Of a stretch of DNA of 64,000 nucleotides, positions 25,222 to 38,200 are shown piece after piece. Origin of the DNA: Polytrichum commune (taxonomy: Eukaryota; Streptophyta; Polytrichopsida; Polytrichales; Polytrichaceae). The notes below the pieces were generated by a model, which did not search any database, had not been told where the DNA came from, and was given only the letters and a program-made list of their open reading frames with translations. Each line of letters starts with the position of its first letter. Positions within the stretch are counted from its first letter, which is position 1. A program made the translations under genes and the position numbers. Location of the stretch: assembly GCA_950295325.1 (NCBI GenBank), contig OX485809.1, forward strand, positions 27,032,001 through 27,096,000. The letters are read 5' to 3'.

Positions 25222-28089
25222 TTACACCTGGCCGGCACATTTCTTAGTGACGGGGTTGAACACCCACGGCAAGAGAAACTCGTGACCGCCAACACCATAG
25301 GCATTGAAGCTGCCACCGGACTTGGAGTCTTTGAGCAGCTGGCCCGCATAACCAGGGTACGCCCCCGCTCCATAGATGCCCCCACACACGCCCGCAGCTT
25401 CCAGAGGGTCGCTAGCATCGCCTTCGAAGTAGGCCGTAGCGTAAGGATTCGTGGCTGCACCTACGAGTAGGCTGGCGATGTTGATAATCATGCCGTCCAC
25501 GCCTACGTCGCCGCTGGGAGCCTTGAGTGGAGGCACATCGGGGCCTGTTCCGGCCATCGCCTTGGCGAATGGCCATGCGCAGTAGCCCGGACACTGCTGG
25601 GCGGAGTCTCCCACCCAGGCGTACGGGAGCACATGCGTTTGTGTCGCCTGCGACGGGAAGGTGTAGAGATGCGTGCCGCACTGCGAGCTGCAAAAGCCTT
25701 GCACCTGCACATCCGCAAGATTTGTTAGCACTCGTCAAGTCGTCTCCACCTTATAATCAACTGTGTAGGATCTCTATCCGGTGCAGCTGTTTCTTTCAAC
25801 TTCCATGACCTTGAATAGACCTTAAATACAGGGTAGAAAGAGCACCAGATACGAAGAATTCTTTTTCCAAGACATGGGTCACCAAAGTTAGTGGAAATGC
25901 TACCACTACTGGCACCAAAACTTGTACGAATACAGCCTAATTGCATTGTTGCAACTCAGGTCTTGAGACCCTTTATAACTTTCTATACTCTGTTATCTGT
26001 GCAGCCGATCTTCCAACTTTCAAGAACTCGAATAGAGCAGAGGTTTACTGTAGAGAAAGTATCAGATGCGAATCATTCTTTTTCCAAGACCCAGATCGTC
26101 ACCATAGCCAGTAAAAAATGCTATAATCCCTGGCACCAAGACTTGGTTGCGAGAATGGTTAGCAATCCTTAAGTCATCTCCTTATCAACTGTATAGGACC
26201 TTTAGTATCCGGTGCAGATGATTCTTCAAACTTCCAAGAACTTGAATAGAGCTTACGTTTAGTGTAGTGATAGTGTAATGTCAGATACGAAGCATTCCTT
26301 CCCGAATCACCATAGACAGCAGAAATCCTACAACTAAAAGCACCAAAACTTGTACGCACACAGCCTTGTTACGATGTTCCAACTCAAGTCTAAGAGCTCC
26401 TTTCCAATGTCTATTCTCTGTGTGTTGAATTGTAAAGCTTCTTCTACATATTGCAGCAACTGTATGTAGTATCGATAATTTGATTGGAGCTTGACTTACG
26501 TCCAGCGAAATTACCAACTTTTCAGACAACACTTGCAGGTATCAGTAACAAGTCAACGATAAAATAATAAGAAGTAATGCTACTCTATACCAGTCTTGAG
26601 TTTCTGTTACGTTGTCGAGAAAATTTTGTCTACGATGTGTACCAAGACCTCCATTCCAACCATGCAAAATCACCGACTTGATTAATAGCGAGATATATCA
26701 CCACAATACAGGAAAGAAAGCAACCGGAGATGTACATGTCCTTCCTGCTTTTAAACTTGGGTTAATTTCTATGTAACTTCACGAAAGGGAATAGCGATCA
26801 ATGGCGGGATCCTAAGCAGTACATGGATTGCTCCTGAATGGAACACATCCGTCAGGTATGCCAGTAGTTGCTATTGCAACACCACAACAAAGACTCGGCT
26901 ACTCTCGGGCAGACTGAAAGAAAGCAAGCATGCACACTATTCAGATTCTTCAACCTTCCGTAAGCGAAATGCTCAAATTCGAGCGATCGATATGGACACA
27001 GGCACTCTGCTTGCAAGATTCTTCCTCTGGCAAACAGAGGCAAGGAAAGCCTAGGACTCTCAAAATCTAGTTCCCGATCCTTATGTAGTTGCCGAACCTA
27101 GTGGTGAACCCTGACTATGACAACCTTTTGAATATCGGGCAGTACTGCGACTCTGCCAAAAGATTGTAGCTTACCAGAGCAATAAGATTTGTGAGAAAGA
27201 GAGAATGAATCAGCCATGTGACGCTAACCTGCACATCGGCGGCCGTGAGGACAATGTACATGCCGACGGGGTCGAGCGCCACACCTTTGCTCAGCGATGC
27301 CACCACGATCTTCTCCACATCAGAATGGTTCAAGACTTTTCCCAAGCTGTAGCTCCCGTCCTCGAAGACGCTCCCGGGCACCACAGTCTGCGCCACGGGA
27401 ACCTTGCTGGCATCCGTGAAGCCCTTGGTGATGGCCCACCAGCCTGCGACGGTGGGCGTGCCGGTTGAGGCTTTAGGCGCCGAGAAGCTCTGCAGGAACG
27501 CGGTGATGGTGGCCTTCTGCGCGGCGGTGAAGGATCCGTAGTATAAGATGTGCACTTTGAGAACGCCTCCCTTGCCGGCAAGGATGGGGCCGTTATGGTA
27601 AGGCACAGTGATCTCCGGTGCGTTCACTAAGAACTTAGTTCCTCCCATGAACGTCTTCTTCACAAATTGATGGTAAGGCCGGGCTCTCGCCGCGTTGGCC
27701 CACTTGCTCCGAAACGGATCGGTATCTGCATTGTTCTTCCCTACATTGTTGCGTCCGACTTCTCCCATGCCAGCTGCCGCCATGTATGCCGGAGCCACGT
27801 TTCGCTCCCACGGCATGGCCACCACTGCCACGAAGAGGAGGCAGGACAGCACCCCAATCACAATGTTGCGGTTACGAATCGCAAGGTACGCTACCTTGGT
27901 CTGCTGGTCTTTAAGTGACATCGAAGGGAGCGCTCGGAGCTTCTCCGGAGGCGGGCTCCCTTTGAGTAGAGAAGAAGAGCGCTGTAGAATAGGCACCACC
28001 GAGCTCTCCTTCACAGACGACGCGGATCTCTGCACAGCTGCCATCGGTTCCCGCACGCTGGACGAGCTCCTCTCCAGCTGCGCGGCCAT
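25222..28089 (-). CDS. EXORDIUM / phosphate-induced-1 family protein with N-terminal membrane anchor
   Basis: Two exons on the minus strand: 27229-28089 and 25222-25704, with donor GTGCAG|GTTAGC, acceptor GTGCAG|GTGCAAGG and phase 0. The product is 447 residues, longer than the roughly 310 typical of the family as I recall it. Residues 1-74 are Ser/Arg-rich and hydrophilic, with repeated QRSxSxxK-like stretches. Residues 76-93 form one hydrophobic segment (VIGVLSCLLFVAVV). The EXO domain starts near 160: TVPYHNGPIL, KVHILYYGSF, then VAGWWAITK, VLTAADVQVQGFC, CGTH, YAWVGDSAQQCPG, GDVGVDGMIIN, GAYPGYAGQLL and FNPVTKKC. EXO proteins are extracellular and linked to brassinosteroid- and sugar-dependent growth. 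The usual cleaved signal peptide is replaced here by an internal anchor, implying a type II topology. Both exons are GC-rich; the intron is AT-rich. Confidence 0.93.
25735..26420. repeat. Tandem repeat (about 214 bp, three copies) in the EXORDIUM-like intron
   Basis: The block CTTGAATAGAxC recurs at about 25811, 26027 and 26240, followed each time by CAGATACGAA or CAGATGCGAA, TTCTTTTTCCAAGAC-like sequence and GGCACCAAAACTTGTACG. Copies are clearly diverged. Confidence 0.8.
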
Positions 28090-28185
28090 ATAACTACTGC
28101 CTCCCCCTAACTAATCACAACTGTTGAAAAACTACTTACTGCAAACTCCTGGACCTCGTCAGCCCCGATAGAACCTTCAAATAAG

Positions 28186-28190
<5 letters not shown>

Positions 28191-28226
<36 letters not shown>
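28191..28226 (+). repeat. (CT)18 microsatellite in the leader/promoter of the EXORDIUM-like gene
   Basis: Thirty-six bases of CT on the plus strand, that is GA on the gene's strand, ending about 100 bp upstream of the ATG. GA-rich leaders can bind plant GAGA-binding factors; a regulatory role is inference. Confidence 0.9.
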
Positions 28227-28231
<5 letters not shown>

Positions 28232-28897
28232 GCCACTTGCTACTAGCTATACGCTTCAGCCTCGAGAGCTTAACTCGATCGTTACACCACTTGACTGTAG
28301 TTACCGTGGTCTCTCTGTCTGACTGTCTCTCTCGACTCTGACTCCTGCGACTTGCTACCTATATGATTCAGCTCCGAAAACCAAACCTCTCAAGAGCTTG
28401 TCACAGAAATTGATCGGAATGTGGAAGCTTGGAGCAAGCTTGTCACACCATCAAGCTTCTTGTTGCGCTACTTGATGCTTACCAGCCTGCCACCGAGCTC
28501 CTGCAGCTAAGAACTTAGCTGGACACCGTACTGCAGCGAACGCACGCGTGCCTTCCTTGTTCCTTCCCACGTCTGTCGTGCTGCAATGAGTAACTTAAGT
28601 AAGCCAAGACACCGAGCGAGGGAAGGTGGAGTGGGGTAGCAAGTGCAGCAGAGGCGATCGATCTTTGTACGGCCTGCGGGCTCCTGCGATAGCAAGCTGT
28701 ATTCATATACTACTGCCCGCCCTGTGTCCAGCAATGTTATCCGCGTGAAGAAGCAGAGACTCGTTGCAGTATCCCAGCTATGTCAGTGGTGAGCCGCCGT
28801 GCACCTTCCTGACATGATTAACAAACAACTTCCTCAGTAAGCAAGGCTCAAGCAACTATGTACTAATCATAAACCTTATTTCCAGTTTGCTGTCCAC

Positions 28898-29612
28898 TGT
28901 AAGAGCTGCAGGAAGTACACAGACAGGGGAAGACATGTTCAAGCTAAGGTCGATGAGCTGGTGATGAATCTCACGTTGCAACTGCTTCACACTGTAGAAC
29001 TAAGGAAGTTAGCAGACAGAATGATCAAGCGTTTTAGCAAGGGCATGGCAGGACGATGTCTGCCAGGAAGTAAGTTAAGTAAGTAGCCAGGTGTGATGGG
29101 GAAATTAAGTGAACTGAGGTGACTCATAACCTGCTTAAACCCTAAACGCTTTTACCATGTTCATACTAACATAAGTTAAATGTGTATTCTGTCTTTCTAT
29201 TGAATGATATGAAGTCTTCATCACACCCTTTCCAAGTTATTTTGCGTCCACATGTCAAGAAAATAACCTTCCAAGACAGCAATCATTATTTATCTACCAA
29301 AAAGGTCACATCACAATGTATCACATACACTTCTCAGTACGCAAGCAACAAACCAGACCGCCCTGTCTACTCATCAGTATAAGAACTGCAGGAAGTACAA
29401 AGATCACATGGGAAGAGATCAAGCTAAAGGTGGATCGGCTCTGAAATCTGCTTTGATCGGACTGTAGAATTAAGTAAGTTAGCAGAGAGAATGATATTCA
29501 AGTGATTTGGCAATGGCTGCAGGACGACTGGGATGATGTGCGCCAGGAAGTAAGTTAAGGAAGAAAGCAGCCAGGTGTGATGAGGAAGTTAAGTGAAGTG
29601 ATGTGAAGGGAG
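28898..29612. repeat. Direct duplication of about 235 bp upstream of the EXORDIUM-like gene
   Basis: Copy 1 is about 28898-29132 and copy 2 about 29377-29612. Both carry AACTGCAGGAAGTACA-like, AGCTAAGG, GTAAGTTAGCAGA, GCCAGGAAGTAAGTTAAG and CCAGGTGTGATG. The copies are separated by about 245 bp of unrelated AT-rich DNA. Confidence 0.8.
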
Positions 29613-30689
29613 GGGAGTCATGACTCCTGCAGTAAGTAATTAAGTTAACAAGGTGTGAGAGTACTACATACTGAGAGAGGAATAGACTGCAGGCAGCGAG
29701 CTGGGATGGAAGTGATCATGTGATGGAGGATTCCGTGATTGGGGGGACGAGACGAAAAGGCAGCTGCTGGCAGGGGGAGTAGGTGCAGTCTGTCGGTCGG
29801 TGGACTTCCTACCAGCCAGTCAGACCTAGCGGCGGGTCGGTCGGAAGCTTACACATATATAATAATACATTCATTGTTAGGTATATCATACGTATATATA
29901 CTAGGGACTAGGTAGTGATTGAAAACAATGACCGCTTAGTTACAGACGAACCAGTTGAGTTTGAGAAATAACCGGTTCAAGTTCAAGACTCCGGGAAAAT
30001 TACCCATCAGTTTAGAGGATTTTAGAGAATATGCCTCAAATTAATAAAGAAAAAACTGACAGACGTCAACATGTAACCAGTTGAACTTGGAAACACTAGC
30101 CAGGATCTTGACTGATTACGCTCAAAAATCTCCCCCCAGGACACTGATCGAAAAAGTAATGATAAGGAGTGGGTTGGGAAAAGCATCATCACTAGTGGGT
30201 TCAAAAGTCCAAAAGTCGTGAGGGAGTCAAGCCTTTTGTAGTTTACCTGATTGAAGTGTACAGGTGTAGAGCTCCACTTGGAGAACCTTTCCTTGCGATG
30301 GATATTTCGGATTAGCCCAATTGTGAATGAAATGAGTACCTATTAGGTAGCTTCTTGCCTCTCTTTTTGTAGTTGTTGTTGTCGTCATAACATTATGCAA
30401 CTGTATCCAAGGCTCTGTGGGCCCAGAATAAATCTCGAAATATTCCTGTAGCGGTTGTAGAATATCTCGCAGTTGAAGCTGGTTAATCCGGAGCATTCAC
30501 AAATGCCACATGATAATGACCAGGACTCCGTCACTATCTCCTCCAAGCATAGGTTCTGTGAACATATTCAACAAAAAAAGAGATGATCAGATTTAACCAG
30601 CTCCTGGTAGGGATGGCAACAAGGGCAGGTACAAAGCAACAGGGTGATCACACATAAATAAAACCGAATTGAGGCCATGCCCTGAGTCT
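29613..30689. other. Intergenic, no supported gene
   Basis: Contains one unit of the 75-bp repeat (29935-30010) and an isolated minus-strand open frame of 89 codons (30227-30496) with no recognisable motif or partner exons. Left unassigned. Confidence 0.5.
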
Positions 30690-31600
30690 CTTCTCCTTCT
30701 TCAATTTTTGGCTTCCTTGCTCATTTCAGTGTCGGAGGGATTAATACACCCACCATCCGCAACCACTTCAGATTTTGGAATTTCAACAACATCATCAGCA
30801 GTCCTGGGTTGGCCAAGGTGCAGGTAACTCCATACCCTAAACCTCACCACAGAATCCAAGTCGCATCTCATCACCTTCATTCACCATCCTTAAGCTTTGT
30901 TGTTTACTCAAAGAATCCAAATTCTGAGTGACCACCTTTTGAGTGAGGAATGTGTGTGGTTAGAATCCAGGTAAATTCTATTTCAGAAGTGAAAGTTAAG
31001 TTGAATTGAATGGGGTCACATCACAAACCTTTCCATTTGCATTCTTAGGGTTTGCATTTTAAAAGAATTGCTGCGTTTGTTCCCTGATCTGGATGGGGGT
31101 CCATCAATCCAAAAGCTTGAACGAGAAAGTCAAGCCTGAAGAGGCAATGGCATACAAGTGGTTGTGGCATTCGAGTTGAGAAATCTGTAGGTGTCAGGTG
31201 TGGACTCTTAGTACCGGATACTTCAGTTATCTGAAGAACATTAGTTAGAAGGAGGATAGTATGTCATTGCCACGTGGTAATAAGGAGAAAATTCTTATAA
31301 ACCTTGACATTTTCCCTGTTTTGGAGCATTAAGTTTAATCATGTGGATTGTTGTATGATGTAAATCCATTTTCCAGAGGGCATTTACCAATTACATGATA
31401 CTGATGCCCACCAAGCAACATCTGGCAGATGGACTATTGGAAGAAACTGGCAAGTGGCTCCCTATACATACTTAGCGTCATGTTTGAGGCAGATTCATGC
31501 TTCCATCCTTACGCACCTGATAGTCAGGCATGGTACAACAAACTGTTGCAGTTGTTCAACAGTTTTGTATCTAGCACAATAAACCCAACTTTGCACTCTT
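30690..31600 (+). pseudogene. Decayed, internally deleted copy of the 16832-23072 gene
   Basis: 30730-30900 matches the leader and exon 1 region of the gene (AACATCATC, AGCAGTC, TTGGCCAAGG), but the start ATG is changed and the proline-rich coding part is lost. 30900-31090 matches intron 1 (CCAGGTAAATTCTATTTCAG against CCAGGTAAATTCTATGTCAG). 31125-31150 matches the start of exon 8 (GCCTGAAGAGGCAA). 31165-31215 matches the end of exon 13 and its donor (GTAGGTGTCAGGTGTG). 31380-31465 matches exon 14 (ACCAAGCAACATCTGGCAGA). 31500-31600 matches the 3' flank (TAGTCAGGCATGGTACAACA). Exons 2-7 and 9-12 are missing. Retained intron sequence shows a DNA-level copy, not a processed retrocopy. Confidence 0.85.
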
Positions 31601-31825
31601 TGATCTGAAATGAACAATTTTAATCAGCAAATGGTTACAAGAAATGAAATCAGCCTCTTCATCACATTGCCTATCAAGTCTTCCTCAATTCACTCCATTT
31701 CATACATGCAGCAGTTCTTGATTAAAACCATAAAGATGTGTCCTGGCACTTGCTGACCACCACCTGACCTTTGCAACAGCCAAAAGCGTGGGGGAAAAGT
31801 TGACCACGTCTCCCAAAAAAATCAA

Positions 31826-34800
31826 TTAAATTGATAGCTCTTGGACAACATCATTCACTAACAGTTGCTGGCCTCGCAAGCCATTACAGAAGTCCTTAGC
31901 TCTCATTACCTTCTTCCCTGGTGGCTGCAACTCCAGAATATGTAAAGTTGTATTTTTTCCACAGGGCACTACTAGGGCATTGTCTATTAGCTTCACTATC
32001 CTGTCGGAGTCGCAAGAGCTAGTCCCAACTGTTGTTGTTGCTATTTTCAGTTCTATGGTCTTCGTCTGCCCATTAGCACTGCACAGAAGAAACTGGCACC
32101 TTGCTCCTGGCCACTCTGCAAATGCACGCACCTGTATCCAAGCAGAAACAGGCAATATACTTGGATGGTGAGAGTTATGTGTCACCAATTGAGGAAGCTA
32201 CTCATGTAACATGTCTAAGCTGTTGGACAAGAAGTAACCAGTATCAAGCAATATCCAGCATATTATCAAACTGTGCAGTACAGAAAGGCTGACCTTGTTA
32301 TGTGCCTGAAGTGCTGTTTCTTGAAATGAAAGCCATGATTCTTCTATGGTAACCTGCAAAAGGATTGCAACGTGTAAGCAATGGAATATACTGAAGAGGA
32401 GAGTTAACTTTTACCATATGCAGCCTTAACCAAAGTACTCATAAGACATGCTTTCAAGCATCTGGAACTCTGTAGTGATATTCTCAACATGTCCCTGACA
32501 AGGCAATTACCTTGGGTGCCAGAGTAGCAAGTGAAGAATCCTGCTCTGTGGCGTTCATTTTAGCAGATCCATCCAATATAGCCGGCAGCTCTTTCAGAAG
32601 CAATGCTGTGCCTGTCTTTTACAAATATGAATGTCAAACATTGAGCACTCAATATTGAAAAACAATTTTAAAAAAAGACAATCTCATCACCAGGTAAAAT
32701 ACAAGTGCCAAGATTTGTGTAATCTCCACCTGAACTGGATATATGATAATTACGCTTAACATACATGCTCATATAGATAGATAAATAGATAAATCACCTC
32801 TATTGAACAGGTCTGATAGTAGCTCCGGAGCCTACAAAAGGACAGTAATAGCATGCAGTCAGGACAACCAATTAATCCATCACAAGTGCTACATGTGACC
32901 CTACGTTATTGGAGTTAAGTAACCAGCTATACATTAGGCATTGCCAGGTCTGATCAAGTGGTGGCTTTGTAAAATGTAGGGTCAACTTAATTGCCAACAC
33001 AACACCTTGACGTTAGGATCGACAGCAACAGCTTCAGATGAGATTATTGGTCCAGAATCCATGGCCCGTACAGTATATGCAACCGTTACTCCTGTCACCT
33101 CCGCTCCATCCTGAAAGAAGCTATAAAGTCAACAGTCTGGTCGTTTCAGAACCAAAAATATAGACATCTTACTGATGATCTTAAGAAATTCGTATGTGGA
33201 GTTCTTTAGACACCCATTGGTCACTTTATTCAGAAAAAAGTTCAGTCACTTTATTCAGAAAAAAGTTCAGTCACTTTATTCAGAAAAAAGTTCAGTCACT
33301 TTATCAGAATCTGGAGTTCTGTGAGCAAAGTGACTCAAAGAAGATGAAAAAGCGAGAGGAATATACATATATGTATATAAAAAAACCTAAGCATATAATT
33401 CCTCATCTGCATTGAAAGAAGAATTTCTTACATGAAGGGCCCTTTGCACTGGTGCAGCTCCACGGTACAAAGGAAGCAAGCTCGGATGCACATTTACCGT
33501 ACCTAGAGAAATAATTCTTACAACATATTAAAGCCAGGGCCACAAAGACCTATAATATCCCACAGACTTGACACAAAGTCAAATCATTTTAAGGCATTAT
33601 TGATTCCAAGCGGATATGGAATGGATACTAACTCTAGCATCTAAAAGTACAAATGGAAGGGTCCAAATGAGCCCTACGATATTGTACATTAAAATGCTAT
33701 TCCAAACTTGCCACTGAGCATTAGATAGTTGCATAAGTCTGTATAACAGTGTGCCAGCAGTCCATCCTGACATTAATACCGTCCATACACTCGGCACATA
33801 TTTTGGGATTGTCCTCGCACTTAATAGGATTGAAATCGCGTATCAAGGTTAGACTCCCAGGAAGCATTGCAACGACCTATTTATGATGGCCACTACGAGT
33901 GAAGAGACAAAGCTACTCAAACGAGTAGTGATTTGCACCCTCCTACAACCGACAGGATAAGTACTTAAAAGGGCGTCAAAAAGAGGAGAACGTTTACCAC
34001 ATGGTGGAATAGCAAGGAACTTTGAAGGAAGAAAATTCCCGTATGCTGCGGTTATACAAAGGTCTGGATTAAGAGCTCGTAGGTCTGCGAGAAAATTTTC
34101 CTGCACAATTCAAATTCAATCACTTTGCTCTTGCGTCCAATCCAGCTAACTCCGTTAAATCATCAAGATGAACAACCACATGGCTGCTGCCTGAATTCAA
34201 CAACAAGCTTAAACGTTTAAACTGCCAATCTCACATTCCTGTGCGGGAATGGGTAGCCAGGGTTTAACCATAACATTTGGTGGACCTCGGGCGAGTGCAA
34301 AAACATAGTAGCTCAAATCATAGAACTAAAATTTGAATTGAATCAAGTTCAGTGATAAGAGAGAGAACTGACTCTACAATTACTGCTGTAACATACGGTC
34401 TCTCTTACCTCTGAAGCTTTTTCAGGTGACCATATGAGAGAAGACGGGAAGTTGCGCTCAAGAGCTCTTGCCGCTACAGGCGAGGGGAGCTGTTTCCTTC
34501 CTCGGCCTCGAGCAGCGGGCGGTTGTGTCACCACTGCTGCAACCTAACCTAAGCCCCACTTGTCTCAGCACGCACCTCAACAATACATTTCGAATCTCAA
34601 ACGTTACTTTCCGCAACGACGATGATGTCCTTCATCAACACTAGGTATAATTTTAACATTTGTGATGATAGTCGACAAAACGGCGCACGAAATGATAGAG
34701 CCAAATTCTAAAATCAAAAATCGAATACCATGGAATTCTCATTCCATAGCGCCAGAATGCATCCGTCCATTATCGTCACACCTCGTCCAGAAGTGCCAAA

Positions 34801-35241
34801 AACATTCAATACAATTTCAAGAACGGGACTGTGCATGAACCTGGAACAAAGCATTTTCCACTTGCGAGGCATCCAGCAATGCGTCCAGAACATCCGCAGC
34901 CACCTGAACAGAAGCAAAATGCCTCCGTCATCAATGAATCAAGAACAAACAACAAACTACCGGTCCTTGATTCCGAAGCTAGCTCTCTCCACTAGGCATC
35001 GATTCGCATGCACTAATTCCAAGAACCACTCGCATTCACACAAGAAGAGCAACCGTAAACGGAGTTAGCAGATTCTGACCGCAGGTGTGCCTAGGAAGAC
35101 GACACGCTTGGACTCGGGCGGCGAGGAGTGCGAGCATCTAACTGAGGCAAGAAAAAACCGTGACGAGGTAGGGAAGTGTCGCAGGAGGCGAAGGCGAGGA
35201 GCCAGAGCTCCGGTTCTCGCCATGGCCATCGCCATAGCCAT
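31826..35241 (-). CDS. FMT: Methionyl-tRNA formyltransferase, organellar, ten exons
   Basis: Exons on the minus strand: 35080-35241, 34841-34903, 34409-34543, 33998-34100, 33432-33502, 33006-33110, 32798-32831, 32511-32611, 32294-32353, 31826-32131. All are GT-AG, in frame, total 379 residues. The enzyme formylates initiator Met-tRNA with 10-formyl-tetrahydrofolate so that bacterial-type translation can start in chloroplasts and mitochondria. Residues 1-45 are a basic Ala/Arg/Ser-rich targeting leader. Motifs: RVVFLGTPA (46-54), ITAAYGNFLP, NVHPSLLPLYRGAAP (N158, H160 catalytic-type), GVTVAYTVRAMDSGPII (D196 catalytic-type), then the C-terminal domain with KVRAFAEWPGA. Start chosen at 35241, the first of four in-frame ATG codons; an upstream in-frame ATG at 35388 would translate leader-like CT-rich sequence. 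Length and motif order fit an intact family member. Confidence 0.95.
33222..33312 (+). repeat. Short tandem repeat, about 25 bp x 3.5, in a formyltransferase intron
   Basis: GTCACTTTATTCAGAAAAAA followed by GTTCA is repeated three times almost exactly, with a fourth partial copy. It lies between exons at 33110 and 33432. Confidence 0.95.
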
Positions 35242-38200
35242 GGCGTCGTTGCGAGTACAACCACACCGATCAAGACTGGGGAGACTAGAGCAGAGTAGAG
35301 AGAGAGTGAGGTTTAACTCGCTACAGTTGTAAGATGGTTTATTGTCTAACATGAAGACGAAGGGTTTCATCAACTCAGCCAAAGCCATAGTCCCTTGTCA
35401 ATTTGGCCACTACCGTATTGTTATCCTTAACCCCTAACTTCCCAAGCAACCCATTTTTGGTTGATGGTGGAATTCTTCACCACATTGACCCCACCTAACG
35501 GGCACCGAGATTATTCATCTACAATTAACGCAACCATAAACCTCAAGCCAACATGGATATCTATCCATAGACACATGAGCTGTGTTATTTGGCGATGATT
35601 AGATTGCGGATAATAATGTCAAAGTGGAAAATGGTCATGGTTTGGGCAAGCACAATAATATATTTATTTTTTTAAGTTTCTCCAAAACCTCAAGTTTTGG
35701 CAAGGAGAGTCACCCCATAATTGATAATTTATAATGTTTAAGGAGTATTCAAGTGATGTCAGGACCCCCAAATCTGGTGAACTGAAGGGGAGGCATTTAA
35801 CTTTGGCCAAAAGACAACTACATAAAAATACATTTCATGGCAAACCTAAATTGTCATTCGATTTTGAGATAGTGGGTTTGGGTGGCCTTGCTTTTGGCAT
35901 TAACTCTTTGGTTCTAACAAGATCCCAATATCAACGACTTACATGTTTCCAAGAGAAAATGACCGGAGATTGAGAATAGGATAAAATCATATTTTGCCAA
36001 TGTTTTTATTTCGGGTTTATTTATAGGTCCTAACACAAGAGAGCCAAGTTAACTATACGATAAAATTGTTGCCTTGAAATTCAAATACTTTTTTTCTATG
36101 TTTCACCCTCTATTTAAACTTTTAAGAATACTCTAACATGCCTTTCACAAACACATAACAATGTTTGTGATGTGAGTGACCACAAAATCAACCTCTTGAA
36201 ATGTGAGAGTGTTGTATTAGATAAGTGGTGTGTTTTGCACACAAAATGTGAGGGTCTTGCACACAATTGCCTTTCATTTTTATGTTGTTGCACCCAACTC
36301 ACTTGGGAGTCGATTACCATTTCACTACGACAAACTACTCACAAATATGTTTAAGTCAACGTGCTCTTGAAAGTTTGACAAGGTTCATTTCTATGTAATT
36401 GGGGGTCTAGAGTAAGTGTTAATCACGGTGGACTGTAAAATGGTATTTGCATTAGCTACAATGACATACATGGTGGGAGCCAATTTGTACAGTTTACACC
36501 CAATGGATGAAAGAGCCTTCCACGACTTCATTAAGCAATAATGAATTATTTTTTCCTACAAATATTGGAGGCCTACTTTTTGCGCGGGATTTCTTTTTCC
36601 TCATGTGGATATGGAATAATAAACCTATTTTTTTCATTTTGTGTGGCATACATATAACATGTTGTTCCTTAGCTTATTTTATACATGTATCATTGTTAAT
36701 TTGTCCACCCAATAAAATGTATACATGGTTATTAAATCGAAGGCAACAAACACATGTGACTTATGATATTACTGAAAGTTGCACCACCTGGGAAGCAACC
36801 AATGTGTCACATCTGACACTCTTATTCGAGGAAAACTAACTCGTGTTGCATTTGATAAGGCACTATGGTAGGTACATTTAGTCCTTATGCTTGTCAAATT
36901 TAAATTCATTTTCATAGCACATCAACCTTTCAAATACTCAACAAACAATGCATCACATAGGCACTCTCACTCAAGAAAATTATTGTTTTGTGTTGAAATT
37001 GATAATGTAGTATCATAGGAATTACTATTGTAAATGACAAGCACATAGCCATTGGGCACTTGGCACATGATGTGGCGTGCCAAGATTGGGGGAGAGGATG
37101 AGCTTAACTCTTAACCTCCCTTGCTTTCAATCTAGGTTAAACACCGGTTTCGTTAAAAGTGCACATAAGCATGTGCACTTTTTTGGGGGATTATTTTTTA
37201 ATATTTTATCCTCAACTTTTAGAATGATTGCATAATAAATTCGTACTTTGACACAAATACTTTCAAATATTATTAGTTTCAAATATTTCCAAGACAAGGC
37301 TAATACACTATATGACCATTATATATATATATTGTGTTTAACTTTTTTAGTAAAAAAATTTACGTTATGAAATAAATCACGGGAATAAAACACATCCATT
37401 TGTGTATAGCTTAAAATACATTATTTATGAACCTAATGAAAAGTGCGACACATACACCTCACCCTTGGACCAAACACATGAAAATAAATTGAAACTAAGT
37501 GACACAACACTTGCTTCATCATAGAAGTAATAATATTGAAATTGATGGTTCCAAAGAAAATAACGACATACTTGTGTCATCTTATATTGAAATATCAATA
37601 TATAATATAACAAACATTTTTCTTTCCAAACTATATATATCTATATAATAAAATACGAATATGAACTAAAATAGTTTTAACCATCCAAAGAGTCTAAACC
37701 TAAACCTAGAGAAAACATATTTTTGCGTACATTTGGATGTACCAATGCATATTCTCCAAACTTTGTTGCTCCAAGTATATCGATACATCTTATAGGGCGT
37801 AGAGGCGAGGGCACCCAAGTGGATATTTTGAGTAACCTCGTTCATGTTTTGGGCCCTTGAATGCACAACATTTGTGCAAGTAGAAAAAACATATTTCATG
37901 ATTTGAGGCTCAAATCCATAAACGTTTTACATTAGAGATGCATTCATTGTGTGTTGGTGTAATTCTAAAAAGTCATGCCAATTTTCAAGGTAGAGTAGAG
38001 ATTGTGATTATCATTTATTTATAGCACACATTATGATTCCCAACATACCATGGATCGTTCTATCTAGTGGGGTGGGGATCTAGTTGAACTTATTCCAACA
38101 TCATTAGTGAAATGTTTGCATCTTGGGGTCCTTTTTAGAGTACCTTGGTAAGCAATATAATAGCAATAGCCGTCAAGAGTGAATGATGACAACCCCCTCT

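Noticed and set aside
25412-25808. Several overlapping frames on both strands in the EXORDIUM-like second exon
   Set aside because: GC-rich shadow frames; only one frame matches the family and splices in phase with exon 1.
33222-33312. Regular 25-bp direct repeats, CRISPR-like at first glance
   Set aside because: No spacers; simple head-to-tail repeats inside an intron of a eukaryotic gene.
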